The notes under the pieces: model-generated
The model's database searches: none
The model's input: only the letters and a program-made list of their open reading frames with translations
Told to the model about the DNA's origin: nothing
In this document: positions 45,080 through 53,342 of the stretch, piece by piece
How the letters are laid out: every line of letters begins with the position of its first letter
Position numbering within the stretch: the first letter of the stretch is position 1
Program-made: the position numbers and the translations under genes
NCBI RefSeq assembly: GCF_042676145.1
Contig: NZ_JBHTJW010000002.1
Location: 1,054,001 to 1,118,000 of the forward strand
Reading direction: 5' to 3'
DNA from: Methylophilus glucosoxydans
GTDB taxonomy: Bacteria > Pseudomonadota > Gammaproteobacteria > Burkholderiales > Methylophilaceae
DNA length: 64,000 nucleotides

Positions 45080-45730
45080 TTAAAAGTGATACTGGAAGCC
45101 CAGAGACAACAGGTTCAGGTGTGAGTCACTGTCGCCAGCCACTCTGCCATAGTAGGCATAGGTCGCTTTAATATCGACCACTTGATTGATCGGATACTTG
45201 TAGCCAAAGCCGGCGACATAGCCCCAGCCTTTATCGTTTACTGAGCTACTTCCTACATTGTTACCCGCCGATGCGCTAATACGTGCATCCAACTCTGAGT
45301 AAATGGCACCCGCTTTAACAAAAAAATTGGGGAATTGGCTAGGGCTGAATAAGCCTGATAACTCAACGCCTTTGGCATCGTATTTGATGCTCGCTGATCT
45401 GATGTTATCAGAGGCGTCGATTTTTTCTTTAGTGGTCTTGAAGTACGCAAGTTCCAGGGAAAGATTTTCATTGACGCTATAGCCCGCAAATATCCGTCCT
45501 GCGCCTGCATTTCTATCCTGTTTTACCGAGGGGGTTGTGCCAAACTCATCAAACCACGCTTCCTTGAAGTCACGTGTTTGATTTTTTTGTCGAAGGTAAG
45601 CGACATCCAAACCAAAATAAAACGGTGTTTGTTGCAAGCCATGCTGACTTTCTGGCTCAGCGGCACTCACAGCGCTGGCGGTTGACATCAGCAATAGTCC
45701 CAAGAGAGAAGTTGTACGCAATAGTTTCAT
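45080..45730 (-). CDS. Outer-membrane beta-barrel protein (OmpA/OmpW-like)
   Basis: 216 residues. A signal peptide (1-23, cleavage after SAA) is followed by alternating amphipathic strands (FYFGLDVAYLR, RIFAGYSVNENLSLELAYF, GYVAGFGYKYPINQVVDIKATYAYYG) and a C-terminal Phe (LGFQYHF), the signal for outer-membrane insertion. It fits an 8-stranded OmpA-type barrel without a periplasmic domain. Substrate or function unknown. It ends 35 bp from the terminator of the ydbH operon. Confidence 0.85.
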   Translation of the reverse strand: MKLLRTTSLLGLLLMSTASAVSAAEPESQHGLQQTPFYFGLDVAYLRQKNQTRDFKEAWFDEFGTTPSVKQDRNAGAGRIFAGYSVNENLSLELAYFKTTKEKIDASDNIRSASIKYDAKGVELSGLFSPSQFPNFFVKAGAIYSELDARISASAGNNVGSSSVNDKGWGYVAGFGYKYPINQVVDIKATYAYYGRVAGDSDSHLNLLSLGFQYHF

Positions 45731-46222
45731 AGAAGTGCCTTTACGGTCTGATTGAGGAATGATTTGTTTTTTTGTTACTTTAGCAGAAAAGGTTAAATTA
45801 CGTAACTTTTGGTATGACTATGTTTGTAGGTCTGGGCTGTCACAAATCGGTCATCTAAGACCAAAGAGAGATAAAGTGTCAGGATGGTGCATAAAGCCGC
45901 GCTAAATGACTAAAAAGGCAACTTATCTACTGCCATAGATGGTCACAGTGGTGCTGTGGCTGCACAGGCCGGCTCAAAATGACCACGATGCTTATTTTTG
46001 GCTTGCCTCCCGGTAAACGGTAGGTATGTCATCAATCAAATCAATTGCTTAAAGCAAATCACCACTGCCAATAGCGACCCCAAAGTGTGCCGCATTGAAC
46101 AATTCCGGCCGGTTGCTTCTCTCATCTAGATTGAGAACAAACAGGTAAAAGTCATTGATTTCAGTTTCAGGCATGTTCATTGCATACAATCAAAGTGCGT
46201 GTCCCAATGAAAGGAGTTTGTT
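45731..46222. other. 492-bp intergenic region with a Pho-box-like site
   Basis: This lies between two divergent genes and carries no supported coding sequence. At 45837-45854 CTGTCACAAATCGGTCAT resembles a Pho box, with 6 of 7 matches in each heptamer. The Shine-Dalgarno AAGGAG for the next gene is near 46211. The rest shows several short palindromes (CCGGCCGG near 46107) without a clear role. Confidence 0.5.
45837..45854 (+). promoter_or_regulatory. Candidate Pho box
   Basis: CTGTCAC-AAAT-CGGTCAT matches the PhoB box (CTGTCAT-N4-CTGTCAY) at 6 of 7 positions in each half. It points toward the gene at 46223, but lies 368 bp before it, and no strong -10 is placed correctly. It may be chance. 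Confidence 0.35.
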
Positions 46223-46702
46223 GTGCCAACTAATCTTTTCGTTCTACCCCGTCTGGGTGAAAGCATTCATCAGCAAGACCTGGGGATTTACTACATTCTG
46301 AATCATCACACCGGTCGGGTGCGATCATTGATCCAATTGGCGCGCGAAAACGTGCACTGGTATTTGATGCAGCTGCAACCAATTGCGGATGGACTGGATT
46401 ATCGCTGGTCGGTGCTGTCGCGTGAGCAAGACTGTGCGCTCAAGGCCGCCACCGACAAGCAAATTGCACATTACTTTTCCAAGCCTGAATACACTGAACC
46501 CTCTGGTGCATGGCAAGTCATGCGCAATGCGCACTTTGGCTTTGGTAAATTCACGCCGATGGCCGCGCCCCAGGAAGTCAGTTACGCGATTCTGACGTTT
46601 GACGGTGAAGAAATGCAAACGCCTATCCGATTGCATAAAGCGCCTGCGGAATGGCTGGAGGAAGATTCTGAGACGGATATTATGCAACTGGAATTTGCCT
46701 GA
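46223..46702 (+). CDS. Hypothetical protein
   Basis: 159 residues, starting at GTG with AAGGAG 6 nt upstream, which supports that start. No signal peptide, membrane segment or domain is recognised. The middle is rich in aromatic residues and His (NVHWYLMQLQ, HFGFGKFT), and the C-terminus is acidic. The codon use and Shine-Dalgarno look native. It has no operon partner. Confidence 0.78.
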   Translation: MPTNLFVLPRLGESIHQQDLGIYYILNHHTGRVRSLIQLARENVHWYLMQLQPIADGLDYRWSVLSREQDCALKAATDKQIAHYFSKPEYTEPSGAWQVMRNAHFGFGKFTPMAAPQEVSYAILTFDGEEMQTPIRLHKAPAEWLEEDSETDIMQLEFA

Positions 46703-46724
46703 CCGCGCTTTAATCAGGGGGCAA

Positions 46725-46793
46725 GCTTGATTCCAAATTATCGGAATCAAGCGACAACTACCACCATTACAGAGTCGCTCACAGTGGTAGTTG
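46725..46793. terminator. Two adjacent perfect hairpins between convergent genes
   Basis: GCTTGATTCC (46725-46734) pairs with GGAATCAAGC (46743-46752) around AAATTATC. CAACTACCAC (46755-46764) pairs with GTGGTAGTTG (46784-46793). The gene at 46223 ends at 46702 and the minus-strand gene at 46824, so they may terminate each strand. Neither has a strong T run. Confidence 0.5.
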
Positions 46794-46823
46794 CGGTGGA
46801 TCTGGGGCCAGATGCTGTTATCT

Positions 46824-47519
46824 CTAAGCCTCAGTGCTGACGACGTTCCCTGCTGGACCACGATTTTGCATGTTGGAGGATAAGGCCTGCAAAAAGCCAC
46901 TCAAGCTGGCATTGCTGCTACTGCCACCGAGTGCGCTAACCAATGACTGAAAACTACTCTCCAGCGCACTGTTCTGGTTTGTTGATCCACTGGTGTTCGT
47001 GTTACTGGCCGTTGTGTTGCTCGAATCACTACTTGTATTTAAAGCGCTAATCAAGCTTTGTAGTTTTGCTTCCATATCTTGTTTGCCATGGCCGCCGAAA
47101 TGACGGTGTACGCCTGCTGTTGTGGTGGCATCAATACTCGTCTTGTCTGTACTGTCACTCGTACTTTCTGTATTGGTGTCAGCCGTCCCCTGTGATTGCA
47201 GGGCGCCCATCAGGTTTTGTAAAAAACTGCTCAATGCATCACTGGCATCTGTACTCGTGCTTGTTGTGCTACTTGTATCTGTGCTCTCTGTGCTGGTACT
47301 TGCACTGTTACTCCCCTGACTGTCGAAGAGGGATTCCAGGCCGCCTGAAATGCCAGCACTTTTCAGCGCTGCGTCTATCGCCCCCAAAAATCCGCCGCCA
47401 TCCTTGCCTTGTTTGTCGCCATCTGGTGGAGGGGGCGGCGGTTGCATACCATTGCGCTGCCCCACTTGCGAAAGCGATTGAATGTAGTTGTTACTGCCTA
47501 TTGAACTGATAGATGTCAT
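46824..47519 (-). CDS. Ser/Thr/Asn-rich low-complexity protein of unknown function
   Basis: 231 residues from the ATG at 47519, with GGAG 8 nt upstream; the frame is open back to 47576 but without a Shine-Dalgarno. The start MTSISSIGSNNYIQSL and the ending GFLQALSSNMQNRGPAGNVVSTEA fit a family of uncharacterised proteobacterial proteins, some annotated as EF-hand-like, but no EF-hand is visible here. The middle has a PPPPPP tract, a GGG run, and long Ser/Thr/Asp stretches with three LxxLxxALxx-type repeats (FLQNLMGAL, KLQSLISAL, SFQSLVSAL). No signal peptide is seen. Confidence 0.8.
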   Translation of the reverse strand: MTSISSIGSNNYIQSLSQVGQRNGMQPPPPPPDGDKQGKDGGGFLGAIDAALKSAGISGGLESLFDSQGSNSASTSTESTDTSSTTSTSTDASDALSSFLQNLMGALQSQGTADTNTESTSDSTDKTSIDATTTAGVHRHFGGHGKQDMEAKLQSLISALNTSSDSSNTTASNTNTSGSTNQNSALESSFQSLVSALGGSSSNASLSGFLQALSSNMQNRGPAGNVVSTEA

Positions 47520-47672
47520 GATGAGTACTCCGTAAGTTTTTAAAGGTTCAGGGCTGAAGCAATTGCTCCCTGGCAATGCTCTTGTTGACTGAACGGATAC
47601 AGATTAATACGGCATCTCTCATTTTGATAGACTAAAAAAACATAAAAAACCCTTATAAATCATATATTTAAA

Positions 47673-47717
47673 TGTATCAATTGATACAAAAGTGCACTAA
47701 TTGTATCTTTTGATACA
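47673..47717. promoter_or_regulatory. Double palindromic operator TGTATC-N4-GATACA
   Basis: TGTATCAATTGATACA (47673-47688) and TGTATCTTTTGATACA (47702-47717) share the pattern TGTATC-N4-GATACA. They are 13 bp apart (29 bp centre to centre), with a GTGCAC palindrome between. They lie between the divergent Ser/Thr-rich gene (start 47519) and the exonuclease gene (start 47810), in an A+T-rich stretch. The regulator is not known. Confidence 0.72.
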
Positions 47718-47809
47718 AACGCAGTCTTTTTTCTACAAGCTGACTGCATAGATTGCTGTCAGCACTGGCGCTGTGCTATTTTAAAAGCGACTCTTTAACA
47801 GGAAATCCG

Positions 47810-48598
47810 ATGCTTAGTTTGGTGTTTGATATTGAAACGATTCCCGATGTTGCCGGGATCCGCCAGTTACATGATCTGCCAGCCAGTTTGAGCGACGACG
47901 AGGTGGCGAATATCGCTTTTCATCAGCGGCGCCAGCACAATGGCACGGAGTTTCTGCCGCATCATTTGCAGCGCGTGTGTGCGATTTCTTGCGCCTTGCG
48001 TGAAGGGAACCAATTTCGCGTCTGGACGCTGGGCGATGAGCAAGCCAGTGAAGCTGAAATTATCCAGCGCTTTTTTGACGGGATTGAAAAATACACCCCT
48101 AACCTGGTGAGCTGGAATGGGAGTGGTTTTGATTTGCCGGTGCTGCATTACCGCGCCATGGTGCATGGCATTGCTGCGCCACGCTATTGGGATCTGGGCG
48201 AAGACGACAAGGATTTTAAATGGAATAACTACATCAGCCGTTATCACATGCGCCATCTGGATTTAATGGATGTACTGGCCATGTATAGCGGACGTGCCAA
48301 TGCCCCACTGGATGACATGGCCCAGCTGTGTGGCTTTCCAGGCAAGCTTGGCATGGATGGCAGCAAGGTCTGGCAGGCCTATCTTAACGGTGAAGTCAAG
48401 GCGATCCGCGATTATTGCGAAACGGATGTTGCCAATACGCATTTGGTGTACCTGCGCTTTTTAAAAATGCGTGGGCATTTGAATGAGGCCGGTTACCAGT
48501 CAGAAATCCAGCTGGTGCGGGATACGCTGGCAGCCTATCCTGGCGAACACTGGCAGCAGTTTATGGCTGCCTGGGACGCAATGGATTCCACTGTTTAA
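47810..48598 (+). CDS. Predicted 3'-5' exonuclease related to the DNA polymerase B exonuclease domain
   Basis: 262 residues from the ATG at 47810 (starts MLSLVFDIETIPDV); the frame extends to 47753 but the conserved start lies here. DEDD motifs are FDIET (ExoI), LVSWNGSGFDLPVL (ExoII) and YCETDVANTHLVY (ExoIII region, with Tyr/His). This is the 'exonuclease 2 of PolB-type' family, found alone in many proteobacteria. Substrate unknown. Its last 4 bp overlap the convergent gene. Confidence 0.85.
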   Translation: MLSLVFDIETIPDVAGIRQLHDLPASLSDDEVANIAFHQRRQHNGTEFLPHHLQRVCAISCALREGNQFRVWTLGDEQASEAEIIQRFFDGIEKYTPNLVSWNGSGFDLPVLHYRAMVHGIAAPRYWDLGEDDKDFKWNNYISRYHMRHLDLMDVLAMYSGRANAPLDDMAQLCGFPGKLGMDGSKVWQAYLNGEVKAIRDYCETDVANTHLVYLRFLKMRGHLNEAGYQSEIQLVRDTLAAYPGEHWQQFMAAWDAMDSTV

Positions 48599-49083
48599 GG
48601 CGTCGCTGTCGGTGCGGGTTCCTCAGCGCTTTGATCGTCAGTGACCGGCTCGACAGTATCCTCATCAATCTTGTTTTTCCAATTAAGAATGATGCGTTTA
48701 GATTTTTTTGCGTCGTGCACAAAACGGTAGCGCTGCTCGCTACCCAGATAGCTGGCAACCGCCTGATATTTGCCACTCGGCAAGTTGAGCAACAGTCTCG
48801 GTGCGGCATGGTCTAGCGTAAATACTTCCTGATTTTTACTGTCCAGAATGGCCAGCTGGATATCATCAATGACGCGACCCGCCTTGCCCTCGGAAAACAG
48901 AAAATACAAATTGAATTGTTTTTTAAAGGCTTCCATGGCCTCTACTTCTTCTGAGCCTATGCCGCCAGTGACGTATTGCACCCCATGCACATCCTGCTGG
49001 ATGGAAATCTCATCGGCATGGCACACCCCGGCCGCGAATAGCGAGAGGCAGATGGCGAGTGAAAGGCAATATTTTTTTAACAT
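48595..49083 (-). CDS. Hypothetical secreted protein
   Basis: 162 residues. A signal peptide spans 1-23 (CHA-DE). The mature region ends with an acidic Pro/Thr-rich tail (DDQSAEEPAPTATP). LPSGKYQAVASYLGSEQRYRFV looks like a carboxypeptidase-regulatory-type beta sandwich strand pair, but the match is weak. The preceding 68 bp to rlmD start are divergent. The function is unknown. Confidence 0.75.
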   Translation of the reverse strand: MLKKYCLSLAICLSLFAAGVCHADEISIQQDVHGVQYVTGGIGSEEVEAMEAFKKQFNLYFLFSEGKAGRVIDDIQLAILDSKNQEVFTLDHAAPRLLLNLPSGKYQAVASYLGSEQRYRFVHDAKKSKRIILNWKNKIDEDTVEPVTDDQSAEEPAPTATP

Positions 49084-49150
49084 GGTGACCTCCTCATTTT
49101 GATTAGACCTTGAAACGATTGTATGCCCAAATCAGGTAAAATAACAGGTT

Positions 49151-50524
49151 ATGAGAAATAGCCGTCAACGATCATCCAATTTATCCCCCGCTGCCAAGGC
49201 AGCGCAAACTCCGCGCCATGCCAGCATTGAATCACTCGACCAGGAAGGACGGGGCGTTGCCCATGTCGATGGTAAGGTGATTTTTATCGAAGGGGCCCTG
49301 CCATTTGAAGAAGTCCTGTTTGTTTCGCACCATGTCAAATCGACTTATGAGCTGGCGACCGCGACTGAGGTGCTGAAAGCTTCGAGTCAGCGCGTAACCC
49401 CTGGCTGTGCTTATTTTGGCATTTGCGGTGGCTGTGCCATGCAACATCTGGAGTTTTCGGCACAGGTCGCAGCCAAGCAACGCATGCTGGAAAATGATTT
49501 GTGGCATATTGGCCGTGTCAAACCTGCCAAGATTTTACCGCCTATTCAGGGCACGCCTTGGCACTACCGGCACAAAGCCCGTTTACGCGTGCGCTATGTC
49601 GAGAAAAAGGGTGGGGTGCTGGTGGGCTTTAATGAAAAGGGCAGCAGCTATGTCACTTTTATGGACAGCTGTGAAGTCCTGACCCAACCGGTGTCGGATT
49701 TGATCTTGCCGTTGAAAGCGTTGATTGGACAGCTCTCGGTTAAACAGTCGCTGCCACAGATTGAACTGGCGGTAGGTGAAGATGCTACGGTACTGGTGCT
49801 ACGCATTCTGGAAGCGCTGACCGAGGCCGATGTGGCCTTGTTGAAAACCTTTGAAGAGGCGCATGGTGTGCAAATGTGGACGCAAACCAAAGGTCCCGAC
49901 ACGGTCAAGCCTTTGTTTGATCATGGCGATAAATTGCACTACAGCCTGCCTGAGTTTGGTTTGGAGTATCCCTTTAATCCGACGGAGTTTACGCAGGTCA
50001 ACCCTGCCATCAACCGCGTCATGATCCGTCGTGCCATGCAGTTGTTGCAGCCGCAGGCGGGTGAGCGCATTGCCGATTTTTTCTGTGGGCTCGGTAATTT
50101 TACCTTGCCGATTGCGCGCAGTGGCGCCACGGTATATGGGGTGGAAGGTGCGCAGGCGCTGGTGAAGCGGGCGATTGAAAACGCAGGCCTCAATGGCGTG
50201 ACCAATGTCGAGTTTGCCGAGTCTGATCTGTTTGATATGACGCCTGAGTTATTATTGGCCTTGGGCGCGTTTGACAAATGGCTGATTGATCCCCCGCGTG
50301 ATGGTGCGATTGAACTGATCAAGGCATTGCCCGAGGCTGAAGATCCTAATGACAGTCACGCGCCCTCGCGCATTGTTTATGTCTCTTGTAACCCTTCCAC
50401 GCTGGCACGCGATGCTGCCATTCTGACTCAGGTCAAGGGTTACCGCTTAGAGGCGGCCGGGGTGATGAATATGTTTCCGCATACGGCGCACGTTGAATCG
50501 ATTGCTGTGTTTGAGAAGGATTGA
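49151..50524 (+). CDS. rlmD: 23S rRNA (uracil-1939-C5)-methyltransferase RlmD
   Basis: 457 residues. An N-terminal TRAM domain (IESLDQEGRGVAHVDGKVIFIEGALPFE) is followed by a [4Fe-4S] cluster motif with Cys86, Cys92, Cys95 and Cys174 (CAYFGICGGC, then MDSC). The SAM domain has FFCGLGNFTLPIAR, and the catalytic Cys lies in YVSCNPSTLARD. It methylates U1939 of 23S rRNA. Its stop lies 1 nt from the start of the next gene. Confidence 0.95.
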   Translation: MRNSRQRSSNLSPAAKAAQTPRHASIESLDQEGRGVAHVDGKVIFIEGALPFEEVLFVSHHVKSTYELATATEVLKASSQRVTPGCAYFGICGGCAMQHLEFSAQVAAKQRMLENDLWHIGRVKPAKILPPIQGTPWHYRHKARLRVRYVEKKGGVLVGFNEKGSSYVTFMDSCEVLTQPVSDLILPLKALIGQLSVKQSLPQIELAVGEDATVLVLRILEALTEADVALLKTFEEAHGVQMWTQTKGPDTVKPLFDHGDKLHYSLPEFGLEYPFNPTEFTQVNPAINRVMIRRAMQLLQPQAGERIADFFCGLGNFTLPIARSGATVYGVEGAQALVKRAIENAGLNGVTNVEFAESDLFDMTPELLLALGAFDKWLIDPPRDGAIELIKALPEAEDPNDSHAPSRIVYVSCNPSTLARDAAILTQVKGYRLEAAGVMNMFPHTAHVESIAVFEKD

Positions 50525-50525
50525 T

Positions 50526-51995
50526 GTGCTAGCTGTTCCTCTGCGCTGGCTCAAGCTGGCGCACCTTTTGGCGTTGATCTGTTTAGGGGTAGGGGTGGCC
50601 AGCTGTCATTCCTCCAATGCACCGAATACACTGGTGTTTGCAGTGGCGCAGGCGCCACTCAATCTGGATCCGCGCTATGCCACCGATGCGGCTTCAGAGC
50701 GGGTCAATCGCCTGGTTTATCAGCGTCTGGTCGAGTTTGATGCCGCTTCACACGAGGTCGCCGGGTTGGCTTCGTGGCAGCAACTGGATGCCCTGCATTA
50801 CCGTTTTCACTTGCTGCGGGCCCCAGTATTTCATGATGGCCAGCCTTTGACTGCCACCGATGTGAAAGCGACTTACGATAGCCTGCTCACACTCAAAGAC
50901 TCGCCCCATACTGCCGAATTCAGGCATATTCGTCGCATTAGCACCCCGGATGCTAAGACCATAGACTTTACGTTGGCGCATGCCGATCCCCATTTCGCGG
51001 CGCGTATGATTGTCGGCATCCTCCCCGCACGATTAATTGCGGCTGCGCATGACTTTAGCCATGCGCCAGTGGGCAGTGGGCCGTTCAAGTTCGATGGCTG
51101 GTCATCTGCGCTGGTGCTGGAGCGATTGGGAGATGGACTCAAGGTGCGCTTTGAAGAAGTCAAAGACCCGAATGTGCGCGTGCTCAAGCTCAAGCGTGGT
51201 GAGGCCGATTTGATTCAGGGCGATTTACCGCCTGAGCTGGTCAAGTATCTGCAAACACAGGCGAATATCACGGTGAATACCGGGGTGGGCGCCAATTATT
51301 CTTATCTGGGCATTAATGCCCAGGCAGATTTTTTAAAGGATGCGCGCGTGCGGCAAGCGATTGCGTATGCGATTGATCCTCAGGCCATCATCGATAAAGT
51401 CATGGTCAGTCAAAGTCGGCAAGCCAGTGCCATCCTGCCGCCCGAGCATTATGCGGGCAATGCGCAATTGCAGCCATATCATTACGATCCTGCTCGCGCC
51501 AGGGAGTTATTAGCAGCTGCCGGGGTCAAGCTGCCATTGACGCTGATCTATAAAACCAGCACAGACCCGCAACGGGTGCGGCTGGCGACGATTTTGCAGG
51601 CACAGATGCAAGCCGCAGGCATAGACTTGCAAATCAAGAGCCTGGATTGGGGCACTTTTTTTGCCGATGTGCAAAAAGGCAATTTTCAACTTTACGGCTT
51701 AACCTGGGTGGGCATTAAAACCCCGGAAATCTACGGCAAAGTCTTTGGCTCCAAGAGTATCCCGCCCACAGGTTTTAACCGAGGGCGGTATCAGGATGCC
51801 CAACTGGATGCCTTGCTGGAGAAAGAAGACTGGGCTGCCGTCACGCAACGTGTCCACCAGCAGTTGCCCGTGATTCCACTCTGGTATGAAGGTCAGTTTG
51901 CCGCCTATCGAGGATCAATTAAACGCTATACCCCGGCGCCGGATGGCAATTGGGATGGGTTGACCAAAGTGGCTTTTCACGCTGCGCCACATTAA
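50526..51995 (+). CDS. ABC transporter substrate-binding lipoprotein, oligopeptide (SBP_bac_5) family
   Basis: 489 residues from a GTG at 50526 with AAGGA 5 nt upstream, one nt past the rlmD stop; the open frame back to 50493 lies inside rlmD. A lipoprotein signal (hydrophobic 7-24) ends in GVASC. The mature part has ARQAIAYAIDP and typical SBP_bac_5 segments (ATDVKATYDSLLTLKDSP, PGSGPF-type GSGPFKF). It should feed peptides to the permeases at 53335 and 54243, with which it is separated by a VIT gene on the other strand and an L,D-transpeptidase. Confidence 0.9.
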   Translation: MLAVPLRWLKLAHLLALICLGVGVASCHSSNAPNTLVFAVAQAPLNLDPRYATDAASERVNRLVYQRLVEFDAASHEVAGLASWQQLDALHYRFHLLRAPVFHDGQPLTATDVKATYDSLLTLKDSPHTAEFRHIRRISTPDAKTIDFTLAHADPHFAARMIVGILPARLIAAAHDFSHAPVGSGPFKFDGWSSALVLERLGDGLKVRFEEVKDPNVRVLKLKRGEADLIQGDLPPELVKYLQTQANITVNTGVGANYSYLGINAQADFLKDARVRQAIAYAIDPQAIIDKVMVSQSRQASAILPPEHYAGNAQLQPYHYDPARARELLAAAGVKLPLTLIYKTSTDPQRVRLATILQAQMQAAGIDLQIKSLDWGTFFADVQKGNFQLYGLTWVGIKTPEIYGKVFGSKSIPPTGFNRGRYQDAQLDALLEKEDWAAVTQRVHQQLPVIPLWYEGQFAAYRGSIKRYTPAPDGNWDGLTKVAFHAAPH

Positions 51996-52001
51996 GCTTG
52001 C

Positions 52002-52697
52002 TTAAACCGGGGCCTGAACACCAAACCAGTGGCCAATCAGCGCCGTGGCGACCATGGCCAGCGCGCCCCAGATCACCACGCGGATGACGCTTTTGCTGAC
52101 ACTGGCACCGCCAGTACGTGCTGCCACCATGCCTAGCAAGGCCAAAAATGGCAAGGTGCTGAACATCAGCCACGACTGCACTTGTGCATGCGGGGCGAGT
52201 AGCGTGGTCAGCAATGGCAATAGCGCGCCGCTAGAAAAGGCTAATGCCGAGGCAAATGCGGCTTGCAGTGGTTTAGCTTGGTTGATGTCATGCAAGCCTA
52301 ATTCGTCACGCGCATGTGCCTCTAAAGAATCATGTTGTGACAGCTCTTGCGCGACCTGTTTTGCCAGCGCAGGCGACAAACCGCGCTGGATATAAATGCC
52401 AGTGAGTTCGCGCAACTCGCTTTCAGGGTTTTGTGTGAGCTCTTGCGCCTCACGCGCCAGGTCGGCCTGTTCAATATCGGTTTGCGAGCTCACCGAGACA
52501 TATTCGCCGGCAGCCATGGATAGCGCCCCCGCGACCAGCCCGGCGATGCCCGTCATCATTAATGCCTGTTGCGCAGTCCCTGCCGCTGCCACGCCCATCA
52601 GCAAACTGGCGGTAGAGATAATGCCATCATTGGCGCCTAATACGGCTGCACGTAACCAGCCACTGCGCTGTAAAAAATGTTTTTCATGATGTTGCAT
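52002..52697 (-). CDS. VIT family iron/manganese transporter
   Basis: 231 residues. The VIT1/CCC1 core is complete: GWLRAAVLGANDGIISTASLLMGVAAAG, GALSMAAGEYVSVSSQTDIEQADLA (metal-binding region), three C-terminal TM helices. VIT proteins move Fe2+ or Mn2+; in plants and yeast they load vacuoles, and bacterial copies are thought to export. It lies on the opposite strand inside an otherwise plus-strand cluster. Confidence 0.9.
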   Translation of the reverse strand: MQHHEKHFLQRSGWLRAAVLGANDGIISTASLLMGVAAAGTAQQALMMTGIAGLVAGALSMAAGEYVSVSSQTDIEQADLAREAQELTQNPESELRELTGIYIQRGLSPALAKQVAQELSQHDSLEAHARDELGLHDINQAKPLQAAFASALAFSSGALLPLLTTLLAPHAQVQSWLMFSTLPFLALLGMVAARTGGASVSKSVIRVVIWGALAMVATALIGHWFGVQAPV

Positions 52698-52853
52698 GGC
52701 GCACCTGTAGGATTGAGGGATTGCGATAGAGGGCCGAGTTTAAAAGCATTGGTGCAACGATTGTAATGCAATTTATATTGCCCCAGACGCTCGACTTGCA
52801 AATCTGCGGTCAACGGCCATGCAATTGCGATTAAATGCCTTAGAATAATAACT

Positions 52854-53342
52854 ATGTATATTGATATTTCAATTCCGGCGCAAACACTGACCTTGTTTGA
52901 TGACCAGGGCCAGCCGCGCAAACAGTACGCAGTGTCAACGGCGGCGAATGGGGTAGGCTGTGTCAAAAACAGCGGTTGTACACCGCTAGGTACCCATATT
53001 GTTCGCGCCAAAATTGGCGAGGGTGCGCCGGAAAACACCGTATTCGTTGGCCGCCGGCCCACGGGAGAGATTTTTACACCAGCCTTGAAACAGGCGTTTC
53101 CTGAACGTGACTGGATTCTAACCCGCATTTTATGGCTCAGTGGTACCGAGCCAGGTAAAAACCGCCTCGGAGAAGTAGACACCATGCAGCGGTATATTTA
53201 CATTCATGGCACGCCTGACAGCACCGAGCTTGGCAAGCCCGGATCGCACGGCTGTGTACGCATGCGCAATACTGACCTGATTGAGTTATTTGATCTGGTG
53301 CCTGTGGGTACCCCAGTCCATCTGCACGAGGCGGATGATTAA
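52854..53342 (+). CDS. L,D-transpeptidase (YkuD domain)
   Basis: 162 residues, nearly all one YkuD domain starting at residue 1 (MYIDISIPAQTLTLFDDQG). The catalytic motif is YIHGT and then SHGCVRMRNTDLIELFDLV with the active-site Cys. No signal peptide is visible, although YkuD enzymes act in the periplasm, so secretion is unexplained. The related YcfS/YbiS enzymes cross-link peptidoglycan or attach lipoproteins. It overlaps the permease gene by 8 bp. Confidence 0.9.
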   Translation: MYIDISIPAQTLTLFDDQGQPRKQYAVSTAANGVGCVKNSGCTPLGTHIVRAKIGEGAPENTVFVGRRPTGEIFTPALKQAFPERDWILTRILWLSGTEPGKNRLGEVDTMQRYIYIHGTPDSTELGKPGSHGCVRMRNTDLIELFDLVPVGTPVHLHEADD

